Assembly (NCBI GenBank): GCA_947574505.1 | Contig: CANPJW010000013.1 | Span: forward strand, 1-62,654 | Direction: 5' to 3' | From: an uncultured Bacteroides sp. | GTDB taxonomy: Bacteria; Bacteroidota; Bacteroidia; Bacteroidales; Bacteroidaceae | DNA: 62,654 nucleotides | Part shown: piece by piece, positions 27,187 through 35,604 of the stretch | Layout of the letters: each line of letters begins with the position of its first letter | How positions within the stretch are numbered: position 1 is the stretch's first letter | The notes under the pieces: model-generated | What the model was told of the DNA's origin: nothing | The model's input: the letters and a program-made list of their open reading frames with translations, nothing else | The model's database searches: none | Translations under genes and position numbers: made by a program

Positions 27187-27291
27187 TTTGGAGATATGCG
27201 GAAAGTCCGTATCTTTGCAATGTGTTTTTCATAGTATTAGATTTAAGGTTAACAAAAAAGATTGGCTGTCTGGGATAGATAGCCTTTTTTT
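27187..27291 (+). ncRNA. Candidate small RNA unit (promoter to terminator)
   Basis: TTTG (27187-27190), 19 bp, then TATCTTTG (27210-27217) is a perfect Bacteroides promoter, predicting a start near 27223. Only about 68 nt later, GGCTGTC-N7-GATAGCC followed by seven T (27264-27291) is a textbook intrinsic terminator. No credible reading frame lies between. The unit would give a short RNA with an unstructured A/T-rich 5' part (TTAAGGTTAACAAAAAAGA) and one 3' hairpin. Confidence 0.55.
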
Positions 27292-28030
27292 ATGCCCTTT
27301 ACTCTCCTTCTATTCTTCACAAATATATCTCAGGGGCAGTCTGAAAATTTGGGGGATTTGATTCAGTATACAGCCATATCCCTAAAAAAAGATTGATTCC
27401 GGTGCGGGGCTGAATCAAAGCAGTACTGAAGTAAGCCGAACTATGTACTTGAGTTCCTCAAGTCTCCTATATCATTTCATTAAGTGTAGTACTTGTTGCA
27501 GTCAAGTCTCCTACCAAATATAAAAAGTAAAAAACCGCCTTCAGCTCTTCCAAAAAGTCCCTTTTCATCGGTGTTTTGGGCTGAAGGCACTCCTGAATGC
27601 GGAAGTGTATAACTTTCCCTTCTTTTTGCTATAATTACTTTCAACAGAGGCTCTGTTTTGTCCAGCCCACGTGCCACCCACTTTTACCTGGCTGATGAAT
27701 ATATATACCCCGCGTGGTGGGCATATAGATCCAGTACGGTGAGTATATATACCTACCACGATGAATATATAGCTCTACTGTCAAGTCTGAAAAAGCTGAA
27801 TGCGCTGAAAGCACTCCCCCCTGTTTACAGTCTATTCTCGCGGGGGTGCTTTTTCTGCCTTCAGCCGCTATCGCCTTCCAGCAAGGCGTTTGCGAATAAA
27901 ACTGAAACGGCTGAAACCGGATTATAGCATAAAGAATCAGTAAGAGAGTTTTTTGCCGGTTTGGATACAGATAATTGGAGATTTGGTTCATCTCCGCACG
28001 GGAATGAATCATTTTTAAACTTATTCTTCG
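27292..28030. repeat. Non-coding stretch with hairpin repeats
   Basis: No convincing gene. Open frames here (for example 28051-27641 on the minus strand) translate the repeats and resemble nothing known to me. Visible structure: CGTGGTGGGCATATA (27713-27727) pairs with TATATACCTACCACG (27746-27760), and related ATATATA units recur at about 22-bp steps from 27700 to 27772. AAAGCACTCCCCC (27808-27820) pairs with GGGGGTGCTTT (27842-27852) around a 21-nt loop and is followed by a T run. GGCTGAAGGC-like words recur at 27540-27600 and 27860. Confidence 0.55.
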
Positions 28031-28063
28031 TATATTTGCTCCGAAATACATTCTAACATTATC

Positions 28064-28606
28064 ATGAAAAATACATTTATGAAGATACTTCGCATTCTGA
28101 TGCTCTTAGTTTCTCTTTTTTCGGGAGCTATCGGTTATGTAATTTACGAAAATACATTGTCTGAATGGTGGATACCTGTCGGAGTAGCATTGATGATAGC
28201 AGCTGCTACATTTCCTTTTTATAAAAAATGGTCATGGCTGACAACAGATGATAGCAAAATATTAAATTTTCTGTGTCATTTGATATGTGTGGGAACTATG
28301 AGTTATGCATTGTTTCTTGCAGGCAACTACTGGTTGGTAGATCCAGCTTCCACACAAGAAGAAGAGGTTGTCGTACAGAAAAAATATGTAGAAAAACATA
28401 AGAAAACACGTCGGGTAGGTAGGAGGCGCTATGTGGCGGACGGTGTGCGTAAGGAATACTATATGGAAGTGACTTTTGCGAATGGTACGGTAAAAGCATT
28501 GCATGTATCACTTTCTACTTATAACAAGACGCGACAAGGTGCTACAAAGACACTGACTTTGCAGAAAGGTTTCTTCGGGCTTCCGGTAATAACGAAGGGA
28601 CTTTAA
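28064..28606 (+). CDS. Small membrane protein of unknown function
   Basis: A 180-residue protein with three predicted membrane helices (about residues 8-28, 35-53 and 68-90). A short acidic stretch (TQEEEVVVQ) follows, then a basic soluble tail rich in Lys and Arg (KKYVEKHKKTRRVGRRRY). The C-terminal 60 residues look like a small beta domain. TATATTTG at 28031-28038 fits a -7 element. The TlpA-like lipoprotein gene follows after 60 bp. I do not recognise a family. Confidence 0.75.
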   Translation: MKNTFMKILRILMLLVSLFSGAIGYVIYENTLSEWWIPVGVALMIAAATFPFYKKWSWLTTDDSKILNFLCHLICVGTMSYALFLAGNYWLVDPASTQEEEVVVQKKYVEKHKKTRRVGRRRYVADGVRKEYYMEVTFANGTVKALHVSLSTYNKTRQGATKTLTLQKGFFGLPVITKGL

Positions 28607-28666
28607 GAAAACTGTTTGAAGCCTATAATTTAGAATACCCTTATCCAATATCAAAATTAGAATACA

Positions 28667-30118
28667 ATGAAAAATAAAAAGAACCTATTCGGAGCAATCA
28701 CCCTTGGATGTTTATTGATTTCATGCGTTGATAATAAAGAAATTCAGATTTCCGGAACAGTGCGAAACATGGAAGGCAGGCAAATCGTTTATTTTCAATC
28801 AATAGACGGAATGTTCAATTCGCAGTCGTACGATACATTAAGGGTGAATCCGGACAGTACCTATACATTGACTCTTCCTGCCGAGCCATATAAACGAGTG
28901 CGTTTTGTTTTATGGGGAAAAAGAGAATTGGGTAGCGTAATTATGAACAAGAGTCAAATTGAGGTCCATTTGGATGGGGCAGCCAAACAGAGCATTGAAG
29001 TGAAGGGGCTCAGTGAAAAAGAAGCGGAGATTTCCACTTTATTGAACCGGTTGGATGGTGACGTTTGGAACTTGCGTGCCCGGCGTGGCGACCGTTGGAA
29101 CATTGCTAAAGATACAGTAGTTACTTCGGTGATTGCCAAACTTAAGGCTGATGCGTTGGATATGGATGAAAAAATGAAAGGTGTGGATGAGGATTTATAT
29201 CAGAAAGCACAACAGGATATCCGAATGCAACTTATGCTGGCATTTCAGAACCAACTGTTTGGTGTAAAATGGAAATGTTCGGATGCGACAAAGCAGCAAT
29301 GGTTTGACGAATGGAAGAATATGAAGAATTTCTGTTTGGACAATCACTCAAACAGTCCGTTCTCTCCGGCCTTTTATGATGTAGTTTACAACAATGCCGG
29401 AATCATTCATTTTGCCAAGGGTGAAGAGGGAGCTGAAAGTGTTGGTAAAGGTCCTAATGAATTGTCTTTCCATTACTACGAACATCATCTCTCCGGAAAG
29501 GCTCAGGAGGCTGCGATGGCTCAGCTGTTTCTGCGGGATGAAGTAGAAGAACAAAATGATCCTGTCATAGTTTCTCTGTCGGAACGTTTTAAAAAGCTAT
29601 ATCCGCAAAGTGTGTGGATGCCGTTGGTAGACAAGGCGGTTGCTAAGAATAAAGCGTTCAATGAGACGAAGATTCCTGATTACATTCATTTTCCGAACAT
29701 AGAGAAAGCAAAGACTTTCAATGAAGTAATCGACAGATATAAAGGTAAGGTAGTCTTTATGGATATTTGGGCTACTTGGTGCGGACCGTGTCGAAGTTCG
29801 TTTGCTTATGTCAAACCATTGCAAGAATATGTGAATCACCATGATGACATAGTTTTACTCTATCTGAGTCTTGACCGTCCGAAAGATGATGCAAAGTGGC
29901 GCAAGATGGCTGCACATTACGACCTGATGGGCGAACATGTACGTATACAAGAAGCTTTCCATGATGAAATTTATAAAACATTCGGAGATAAACGGGGAGC
30001 TTTGTCCATACCGCATTGTGTCATTTTTGATAAAAATGGAAAGGTTCGTTTCAGCGTAGCGGCTTCTCCCGAAAATATGGAGAAACTGAAATCGCAATTG
30101 GAAGAAGCGGCGAAGTAA
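28667..30118 (+). CDS. TlpA-like thioredoxin-fold lipoprotein
   Basis: A 483-residue lipoprotein. The signal peptide ends in the lipobox LLISC (Cys20). The N-terminal domain (ISGTVRNMEGRQIVYFQS) is DUF4369-like, and a helical middle region follows. The C-terminal thioredoxin domain (about 350-483) has the redox pair in WATWCGPCRSSF and a cis-Pro-type LSIPHCVIF. Such proteins reduce or isomerise disulphides or deliver electrons in the periplasm or at the outer membrane. Its stop TAA overlaps the ATG of the next gene by one base, so the two are translated together. Confidence 0.88.
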   Translation: MKNKKNLFGAITLGCLLISCVDNKEIQISGTVRNMEGRQIVYFQSIDGMFNSQSYDTLRVNPDSTYTLTLPAEPYKRVRFVLWGKRELGSVIMNKSQIEVHLDGAAKQSIEVKGLSEKEAEISTLLNRLDGDVWNLRARRGDRWNIAKDTVVTSVIAKLKADALDMDEKMKGVDEDLYQKAQQDIRMQLMLAFQNQLFGVKWKCSDATKQQWFDEWKNMKNFCLDNHSNSPFSPAFYDVVYNNAGIIHFAKGEEGAESVGKGPNELSFHYYEHHLSGKAQEAAMAQLFLRDEVEEQNDPVIVSLSERFKKLYPQSVWMPLVDKAVAKNKAFNETKIPDYIHFPNIEKAKTFNEVIDRYKGKVVFMDIWATWCGPCRSSFAYVKPLQEYVNHHDDIVLLYLSLDRPKDDAKWRKMAAHYDLMGEHVRIQEAFHDEIYKTFGDKRGALSIPHCVIFDKNGKVRFSVAASPENMEKLKSQLEEAAK

Positions 30119-32415
30119 TGAATAAAATGATTCGTATTCTAAAACGATTTCCGGTATTATTATTGTCTGTGATATCTGTGTTATCGGTTAATGGACAGAA
30201 CATATCCGAGGAATTGGCGTACCTTCAACTGGATAAAAGTATTTATGAAACAGGTGAAGACCTTTGGTTCAAGACATATGTATTTGACCGCAGTACGCTT
30301 GCTCTTTCCGGTGAAAGCAGAACACTGTTTGTTGAGATGATAGACAGGAAGGATAGCTTAGTATGGCAGGAGAAATATCCCATAGAATCGGGCATAATAG
30401 ACGGGCATATCTATGTAGACAAGAATCTTGAGCCGGGAGACTACCGTATCCATGCATACACAAAGAGTTCATTTTCTGGTGATACAGTAAGTCCATATTA
30501 TCCTAAGGTAATACGTGTTGTAAAGAATATCACGAACGACAGATATGGAACTAAAGTCGATACTGCAAAAAATGTAAAGGTTTTAAGGCTTTCCTTCTTT
30601 CCCGAAGGGGGTAGTATGATAGACGGGATAACTGCCAAAGTGGCTTTCAAAGTATTGGACGCAAATGGTATGCCGACAGAAGTAAAAGGCGAGTTGCGGG
30701 AGAACGGTAAAAGGATAGCACTTTTGGAATCTCTGCATGATGGTATGGGAATGTTCATGCTTCTACCACACAGGGCTTCCCGATATACAGTCGTGCTTGG
30801 TGACAGTACAGAGTATAGTTTTCCTGAAGTTGAGCCATCGGGACTTTCTCTCCATCTTCATAAACAGACCGATGATTTTCTGGAGTTCTATCTCTCACAG
30901 CAGAAAGGGGGCGTTCCGCAAAAGATACGTCTTGAGGGAAAAATGCGTGGGGTAGTGTATTGTATGGCCGAAGGCACATTAAACGAAATTCTAAAAGTAA
31001 AAATCCCGGTAAAAGAATTTCCTCTACAGGGAATAGCAGAATTTACGTTGTACAATGAAGCCAAGCAGCCTATGGCGGAACGTTTGGTGTTTTTGAACCC
31101 CGGAAGGAAACTGAACATAGAGATTAAGACTGACAAAAAACGGTACGGCACAAGGGAAAATGGTAAAATAGCAGTTTGCGTATCAGATGAAAACGGCAAT
31201 CCTGTAAGAGCACACTTGGGACTTAGTCTTTTTGATGCTTCATACATCAACGAGTCCGTACCGGAGAATATGCTTTCATACTGTATGCTATCTACGGAGA
31301 TAAAAGGTAATATCCATAATCCTGTATACTATTTTAACGAGGAAAACAAGGGCAGACTCTTGTTATTGGACCTGCTTTTGCTCACGCAAGGCTGGAGAAG
31401 ATACGTTTGGAAAAGGGAAGGCAGCCTATCAAATCTGCACACCTTCCTTTCGGATGAAATCACCGGAAGACAGATTGTAGGAAAGAAAAGGAAACAGAAG
31501 GAAATTATAAACGTCCGGCAGTTGCTTCAAGTTTCAGGGCCGAATGCCGCCTCACAGTTCGTCATGACCGATTCTTTTGGACAATTTACCATATTGCCGG
31601 AACAGATGATGGCATTAAGGGGTGGTTATGTATATGTGAAGCCAATGTTGGACAAAGACGAATATAAACCGAAAATCTTTTTTGATAGTGATTTTGCACA
31701 GGCAGACAGTTTGCGTAGCTATTGCAAATTCTATCAACCTTATAAGGACATTGCTTTGTTACATACTGATATGTTACCGATGAATAATCCTGTAATGAGT
31801 CAAGATAGCAGCATTCTGCTATCGGAAGTAACCGTAACAGGAATTAAGAGCAGAGTGTTCAGGGATAAAATGATGGGAAGGTTGGACAGCCTTGCGCAAA
31901 TGAGAACAAATTCAGCTTACCTCTGCACCTCTTGTAATTATTTGATTAATTATGAATTGGATTATAATGCTCATCATAATCAGTTAGGCCGCTGTCCCGC
32001 AAAAGGGAGAGAGCAACCTGTTAATGGTGAGAAATATGAGATTGCAAAATTTAAGTATGCTCAGGACGGGACTCATTTTATCGTTGAAGACAGAAGAACT
32101 GTTATCTATCAACTTCCTATGTATACTGAGGAAGAGCTTCTTCGAATGAATAATATTTTTCGAACCAAAGGTTATTACAGTAAACGTGAGTTTTATCAGC
32201 CTAACGAAGTGGATATGCAATCTTCGATACCTGATGCCCGTAATGTACTGTTGTGGGTCCCTGATATCATAACCGATGAACAAGGGTGTGCGGAAATTAA
32301 CTTCTTCTGTTCGGATATCAACACTGGCTTTATCGGTGTGATAGAAGGTACGGATGGTACAGGGAATATAGGTTCATCCCATTGCAAGTTTAGGGTAATG
32401 AAGAGCGATAAATAG
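30118..32415 (+). CDS. MG2-domain-like secreted/surface protein
   Basis: A 765-residue protein with a signal peptide (about residues 1-26, ending VNGQ). The start YLQLDKSIYETGEDLWFKTY matches the MG2 (macroglobulin-like) beta-sandwich found in Bacteroides surface proteins, and further macroglobulin-type strands follow (LEPGDYRIHAYT, GKIAVCVSDENGNP). A middle stretch LSEVTVTGIKSR resembles the plug-entry pattern of TonB-linked proteins, but there is no beta-barrel. It shares a stop/start overlap with the TlpA-like gene. Exact function unknown, perhaps surface binding or protease inhibition. Confidence 0.75.
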   Translation: MNKMIRILKRFPVLLLSVISVLSVNGQNISEELAYLQLDKSIYETGEDLWFKTYVFDRSTLALSGESRTLFVEMIDRKDSLVWQEKYPIESGIIDGHIYVDKNLEPGDYRIHAYTKSSFSGDTVSPYYPKVIRVVKNITNDRYGTKVDTAKNVKVLRLSFFPEGGSMIDGITAKVAFKVLDANGMPTEVKGELRENGKRIALLESLHDGMGMFMLLPHRASRYTVVLGDSTEYSFPEVEPSGLSLHLHKQTDDFLEFYLSQQKGGVPQKIRLEGKMRGVVYCMAEGTLNEILKVKIPVKEFPLQGIAEFTLYNEAKQPMAERLVFLNPGRKLNIEIKTDKKRYGTRENGKIAVCVSDENGNPVRAHLGLSLFDASYINESVPENMLSYCMLSTEIKGNIHNPVYYFNEENKGRLLLLDLLLLTQGWRRYVWKREGSLSNLHTFLSDEITGRQIVGKKRKQKEIINVRQLLQVSGPNAASQFVMTDSFGQFTILPEQMMALRGGYVYVKPMLDKDEYKPKIFFDSDFAQADSLRSYCKFYQPYKDIALLHTDMLPMNNPVMSQDSSILLSEVTVTGIKSRVFRDKMMGRLDSLAQMRTNSAYLCTSCNYLINYELDYNAHHNQLGRCPAKGREQPVNGEKYEIAKFKYAQDGTHFIVEDRRTVIYQLPMYTEEELLRMNNIFRTKGYYSKREFYQPNEVDMQSSIPDARNVLLWVPDIITDEQGCAEINFFCSDINTGFIGVIEGTDGTGNIGSSHCKFRVMKSDK

Positions 32416-32448
32416 CGTAAGCTCACGTTAAAAAACATCCTTCATTTT

Positions 32449-32479
32449 TTTGAAGAGAAGAAAATAACCATTATTTTTG
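32449..32479 (+). promoter_or_regulatory. Promoter of the RNA-repair operon
   Basis: TTTG (32449-32452), 19 bp, TATTTTTG (32472-32479) matches the Bacteroides consensus exactly. Transcription should start near 32486, about 340 nt before the rtcB start codon. The -33 element lies in a short TTCA/TGAA hairpin with a T run (32441-32455) that may end the preceding transcript. Confidence 0.7.
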
Positions 32480-32558
32480 CCGCGATAAAATGAGTATTCA
32501 CCCTTTAAAAACAGTAGGAAAGGGTATAAATTATGTTGGAACAATAATATCTTCAAAT

Positions 32559-32794
32559 TAGGACTAAGTTGTCTCATTGGGAGGATGAGGCTTTGCAATT
32601 TATTCCGTTCATATTGAACGGATAGTTCTTATATTGACCGCCATTCTACTAACGGCGGTAATGGTTGATTAGTCCTGCAATCACATTTTTTATTTTTTGA
32701 ATAATTCACTTCAATGCTGTGAATGGATGTTTTGTATCCGTTTCTGAGGCATTGGTAATATCGTGTATTACATTATCTGCTGCCTGTGAGGCAG
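32559..32794 (+). promoter_or_regulatory. Structured 5' leader of the rtcB operon
   Basis: AGGACTAA (32560-32567) pairs with TTAGTCCT (32669-32676), closing a domain with two hairpins: CCGTTCA-TAT-TGAACGG (32605-32621) and CCGCCATT-CTACT-AACGGCGG (32638-32658, one mismatch). Two more hairpins follow: GTAATA-N5-TATTAC (32755-32771) and CTGCCT-GTG-AGGCAG (32780-32794). The set lies in the predicted 340-nt untranslated leader. It could be a regulatory RNA, an attenuator or an RNA substrate. It matches no riboswitch class I know. Confidence 0.6.
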
Positions 32795-32826
32795 GTAGGG
32801 AGTGCTGTATGCGAACAGAAAAAAGT

Positions 32827-34224
32827 ATGGGAATACGATTAAAAGATTTAAGTAAACTGGGATACCGGGATAATGTAGCTCGTAGTCTGGTAGTGGATAT
32901 TGTAAGCAAACATTGCAAGCATGCCACCAAAGAACAGATTGAAATGACATTGAGCGATATACTTGAGCATCCCGAATCTTACAAAAACAATGAAATATGG
33001 AATAAGCTTGCCGAACGCCTTTCACCGACTGTGATAGCGAATGACTTTAGGGCTTATGATTTATCGGACGAGCCGCTGATGTATAAAACCTACGGGGGAA
33101 AATTTATTGAGACGCTCGCCAAACAACAAATGAACCTGGCGATGCGTCTGCCTGTGACGGTAGCTGGAGCACTGATGCCCGACGCCCACGCCGGCTACGG
33201 ATTGCCTATCGGTGGTGTGCTTGCCACGGACAATGCGGTGATTCCATATGCCGTAGGAGTCGACATCGGCTGCCGGATGAGTCTGACGGTATTTGATGCC
33301 GGTGCGGATTTCTTGAAACGGTATTCGTATCAGATGAAAGAAGCCTTGAAAGACTTCACTCATTTCGGTATGGACGGCGGATTGGGCCTTGAGCAGGAAC
33401 ATGAAGTGTTGGATAGGGAAGAATTCCGGCTGACTCCTTTATTGAGGGACTTGCATGGAAAGGCGGTACGCCAGCTTGGAAGTTCCGGTGGTGGCAATCA
33501 TTTTGTAGAGTTCGGCGAGATCACTTTGCAAGAAAAAAACGTGCTGAATCTTCCGGAAGGAAGTTACTTGGCGTTGCTGTCACATTCCGGTTCACGAGGG
33601 TTGGGGGCTGCTATTGCAAAACATTACAGTCTGCTGGCGCGTGAAGTATGCCGGCTTCCCCGTGAAGCGCAGCATTTCGCCTGGCTGGATTTGGATTCCG
33701 AAGCAGGGCAGGAGTATTGGATGAGCATGAACCTAGCAGGCGACTATGCCCGTGCCTGTCACGAACGGATTCATTTGAATTTGGCGAAAGCCTTAGGGTT
33801 GAAGCCTCTCGCTAATGTCAATAATCATCACAACTTTGCTTGGAAAGAAGAAATTGCTCAGGGGCGTATGGCAATCGTCCATCGTAAAGGAGCCACTCCG
33901 GCGCAAAAGGGACAAGCGGGATTGATTCCCGGCAGCATGGCTACGGCAGGATACCTCGTTTGTGGCAAGGGAGTGGAAGACGCTTTGAACTCTGCTTCTC
34001 ACGGTGCAGGCAGAGCCATGTCCCGCCAAAAGGCGAAGGACAGCTTTACGCAATCGGCTTTGAAAAAGATGTTGTCGCAAGCCGGAGTGACCTTGATTGG
34101 CGGAAGTGTGGAAGAAATGCCGTTGGCATACAAAGACATCGACCGGGTGATGCATACGCAAGAGACGCTGGTGGAAGTGCAGGGTAAATTTATGCCTCGC
34201 ATTGTACGAATGAATAAGGAGTGA
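32827..34224 (+). CDS. rtcB: RtcB-family RNA ligase (RtcB2-like, with prfH)
   Basis: A GTP-dependent RNA ligase that joins 2',3'-cyclic or 3'-phosphate ends to 5'-OH ends. The start MGIRLKDLSKLGY at 32827 gives 465 residues and fits the family. The open frame begins 36 codons earlier but crosses leader hairpins. Metal and active-site motifs are all present: DAHAGYGLPIGG, Cys149 in VDIGCRM, GGGNHFVE (His225), LSHSGSRGLG (His253), NNHHNFAW, HRKGATPA and SHGAGR (His392, the guanylylated His). It overlaps prfH, the hallmark of the RtcB/PrfH pair that reseals 16S rRNA cut in the decoding centre. Two further RNA-repair genes follow. Confidence 0.95.
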   Translation: MGIRLKDLSKLGYRDNVARSLVVDIVSKHCKHATKEQIEMTLSDILEHPESYKNNEIWNKLAERLSPTVIANDFRAYDLSDEPLMYKTYGGKFIETLAKQQMNLAMRLPVTVAGALMPDAHAGYGLPIGGVLATDNAVIPYAVGVDIGCRMSLTVFDAGADFLKRYSYQMKEALKDFTHFGMDGGLGLEQEHEVLDREEFRLTPLLRDLHGKAVRQLGSSGGGNHFVEFGEITLQEKNVLNLPEGSYLALLSHSGSRGLGAAIAKHYSLLAREVCRLPREAQHFAWLDLDSEAGQEYWMSMNLAGDYARACHERIHLNLAKALGLKPLANVNNHHNFAWKEEIAQGRMAIVHRKGATPAQKGQAGLIPGSMATAGYLVCGKGVEDALNSASHGAGRAMSRQKAKDSFTQSALKKMLSQAGVTLIGGSVEEMPLAYKDIDRVMHTQETLVEVQGKFMPRIVRMNKE

Positions 34225-34229
34225 TGCCG

Positions 34230-34850
34230 ATGAAAGAGAAAGTTTATTTGCAGATAACTTCCGGCAGGGGACCTGCGGAGTGTTGCCGGGTGGTGGCATT
34301 GGTGCTTGAACGAATAGTGAGACAGGCACAGGCGAAAGGATTGAAAGTAGAGATGATAGGACGGGAAATTGGTCCGGTGAACCGGACACTACTTTCGGCT
34401 ATAATCTCTCTTCAAGGTGCGGCTAGCGGCGAATTGGTTGATGAATGGGAAGGAACGGTACAATGGATTGCCCAAAGCCCGTACCGCATTTATCATAAGC
34501 GTAAGAACTGGTTTGTCGGTGTACATTCCTTTGTCCTGTCCGAAAATCAGGAGGCAACAGAGCGTGATTTCCGTTATGAAACCCTGCGGGCTTCCGGTCC
34601 GGGCGGACAACATGTCAATAAAACAGAGTCTGCTGTCCGTGCAGTGCATATCCCGACAGGGATGAGTGTGGTAGCTTCCGACCAACGCTCGCAATGGCAG
34701 AACAAGAAATTGGCTACGGAACGCTTGCTGGTGAAGCTTTCGTCTTGGACAATGGAACAAGCCATGATTCAGGCACAGGAGAATTGGAGCAACCATAATC
34801 ATCTTCAACGGGGAAATCCGGTGAAGGTGATTCAAGAGCCGCTCATCTAA
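34230..34850 (+). CDS. prfH: PrfH peptide-chain-release-factor-like protein
   Basis: A 206-residue release-factor homologue that keeps the catalytic GGQ (residues 125-127, in ASGPGGQHVNKTESAVR) but lacks the codon-recognition domain of RF1/RF2. Starts at GTG 34221, ATG 34224 (overlapping the rtcB stop) and ATG 34230 are possible. 34230 is preferred because AAGGAG (34216-34221) lies 8 bp upstream. In the literature PrfH frees peptides from ribosomes whose 16S rRNA has been cut in the decoding centre, after which RtcB repairs the cut. The coupling to rtcB here fits that role. Confidence 0.93.
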   Translation: MKEKVYLQITSGRGPAECCRVVALVLERIVRQAQAKGLKVEMIGREIGPVNRTLLSAIISLQGAASGELVDEWEGTVQWIAQSPYRIYHKRKNWFVGVHSFVLSENQEATERDFRYETLRASGPGGQHVNKTESAVRAVHIPTGMSVVASDQRSQWQNKKLATERLLVKLSSWTMEQAMIQAQENWSNHNHLQRGNPVKVIQEPLI

Positions 34851-34893
34851 CTGTGCGATTTAAGAATTTAGTAATTAATTAAAGAAGAAGAAA

Positions 34894-35601
34894 ATGATAT
34901 CAGAGAAATATGGTCGTACCTATCACTATCCGTTCTCTCCCGGAACGACTAGTGATGACCGGATTAATCATACGTATTGGGAGGACATCCAACGGATTGG
35001 GACATTGGTACATACCGAAAAGTTGGACGGAGAGAATAATTGTTTGAGCCAGTGGGGCGTCTTTGCCCGTTCGCATGCGGCTCCCACCACTTCACCGTGG
35101 ACGAGGCAACTGCGTGAACGTTGGGGACTGATAAAGAATGATTTAGGCGATATAGAAATCTTCGGAGAGAATCTGTATGCCGTACATTCTATTGAATATC
35201 AGCGGTTGGAAACGCATTTCTATGTGTTTGCGGTTCGTTGCATGGACCAATGGCTGTCATGGGAAGAAGTGAAGTTCTATGCGGCTTTATTTGATTTTCC
35301 TACTGTCCCGGAGTTGAAGATAGAGCCTGTTTCCGGTTTGACGCCGGAGCTTCTGAAACAGGAAATCATCCGTATGTCACAAGAACCGTCGGTCTTCGGT
35401 TCTTGTGACCCGTGGACAAAAGAAGTTTGCACCCGTGAAGGGGTAGTCAGCCGTAATATCGGAGAGTATCCGGTAAGCGGATTTGCGCAGAATGTATTTA
35501 AGTATGTGCGGAAAGGGCACGTCAAGACAGATGAGCATTGGACGCGTAACTGGAAACGTGCCCGGCTTACCTGGGAATTTGCTAATGAAAAGGAGGAATA
35601 A
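34894..35601 (+). CDS. ATP-dependent RNA ligase (nucleotidyltransferase core)
   Basis: A compact 235-residue polynucleotide ligase of the RNA-ligase/DNA-ligase superfamily. Motif I is EKLDGENN with Lys43 as the AMP-accepting residue. Motif III is EIFGENLYA, motif IV REGVVSRN and motif V FKYVRKGHVK. There is no OB domain or specificity domain, so it needs 5'-phosphate and 3'-OH ends prepared by another enzyme. That enzyme is very likely the HD-kinase encoded 3 bp downstream, since homologues of that protein are often paired with such a ligase. RNA rather than DNA as substrate is inferred from the neighbours. Confidence 0.88.
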   Translation: MISEKYGRTYHYPFSPGTTSDDRINHTYWEDIQRIGTLVHTEKLDGENNCLSQWGVFARSHAAPTTSPWTRQLRERWGLIKNDLGDIEIFGENLYAVHSIEYQRLETHFYVFAVRCMDQWLSWEEVKFYAALFDFPTVPELKIEPVSGLTPELLKQEIIRMSQEPSVFGSCDPWTKEVCTREGVVSRNIGEYPVSGFAQNVFKYVRKGHVKTDEHWTRNWKRARLTWEFANEKEE

Positions 35602-35604
35602 GTT

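Noticed and set aside
27641..28051. 136-codon frame on the minus strand in the non-coding stretch
   Set aside because: The translation follows the repeated AT-rich units and hairpins, has no signal or domain, and has no promoter at its start.
32719..32826. 36-codon N-terminal extension of rtcB
   Set aside because: The residues do not fit RtcB, they cover two leader hairpins, and MGIRLKDLSK at 32827 matches the family start.
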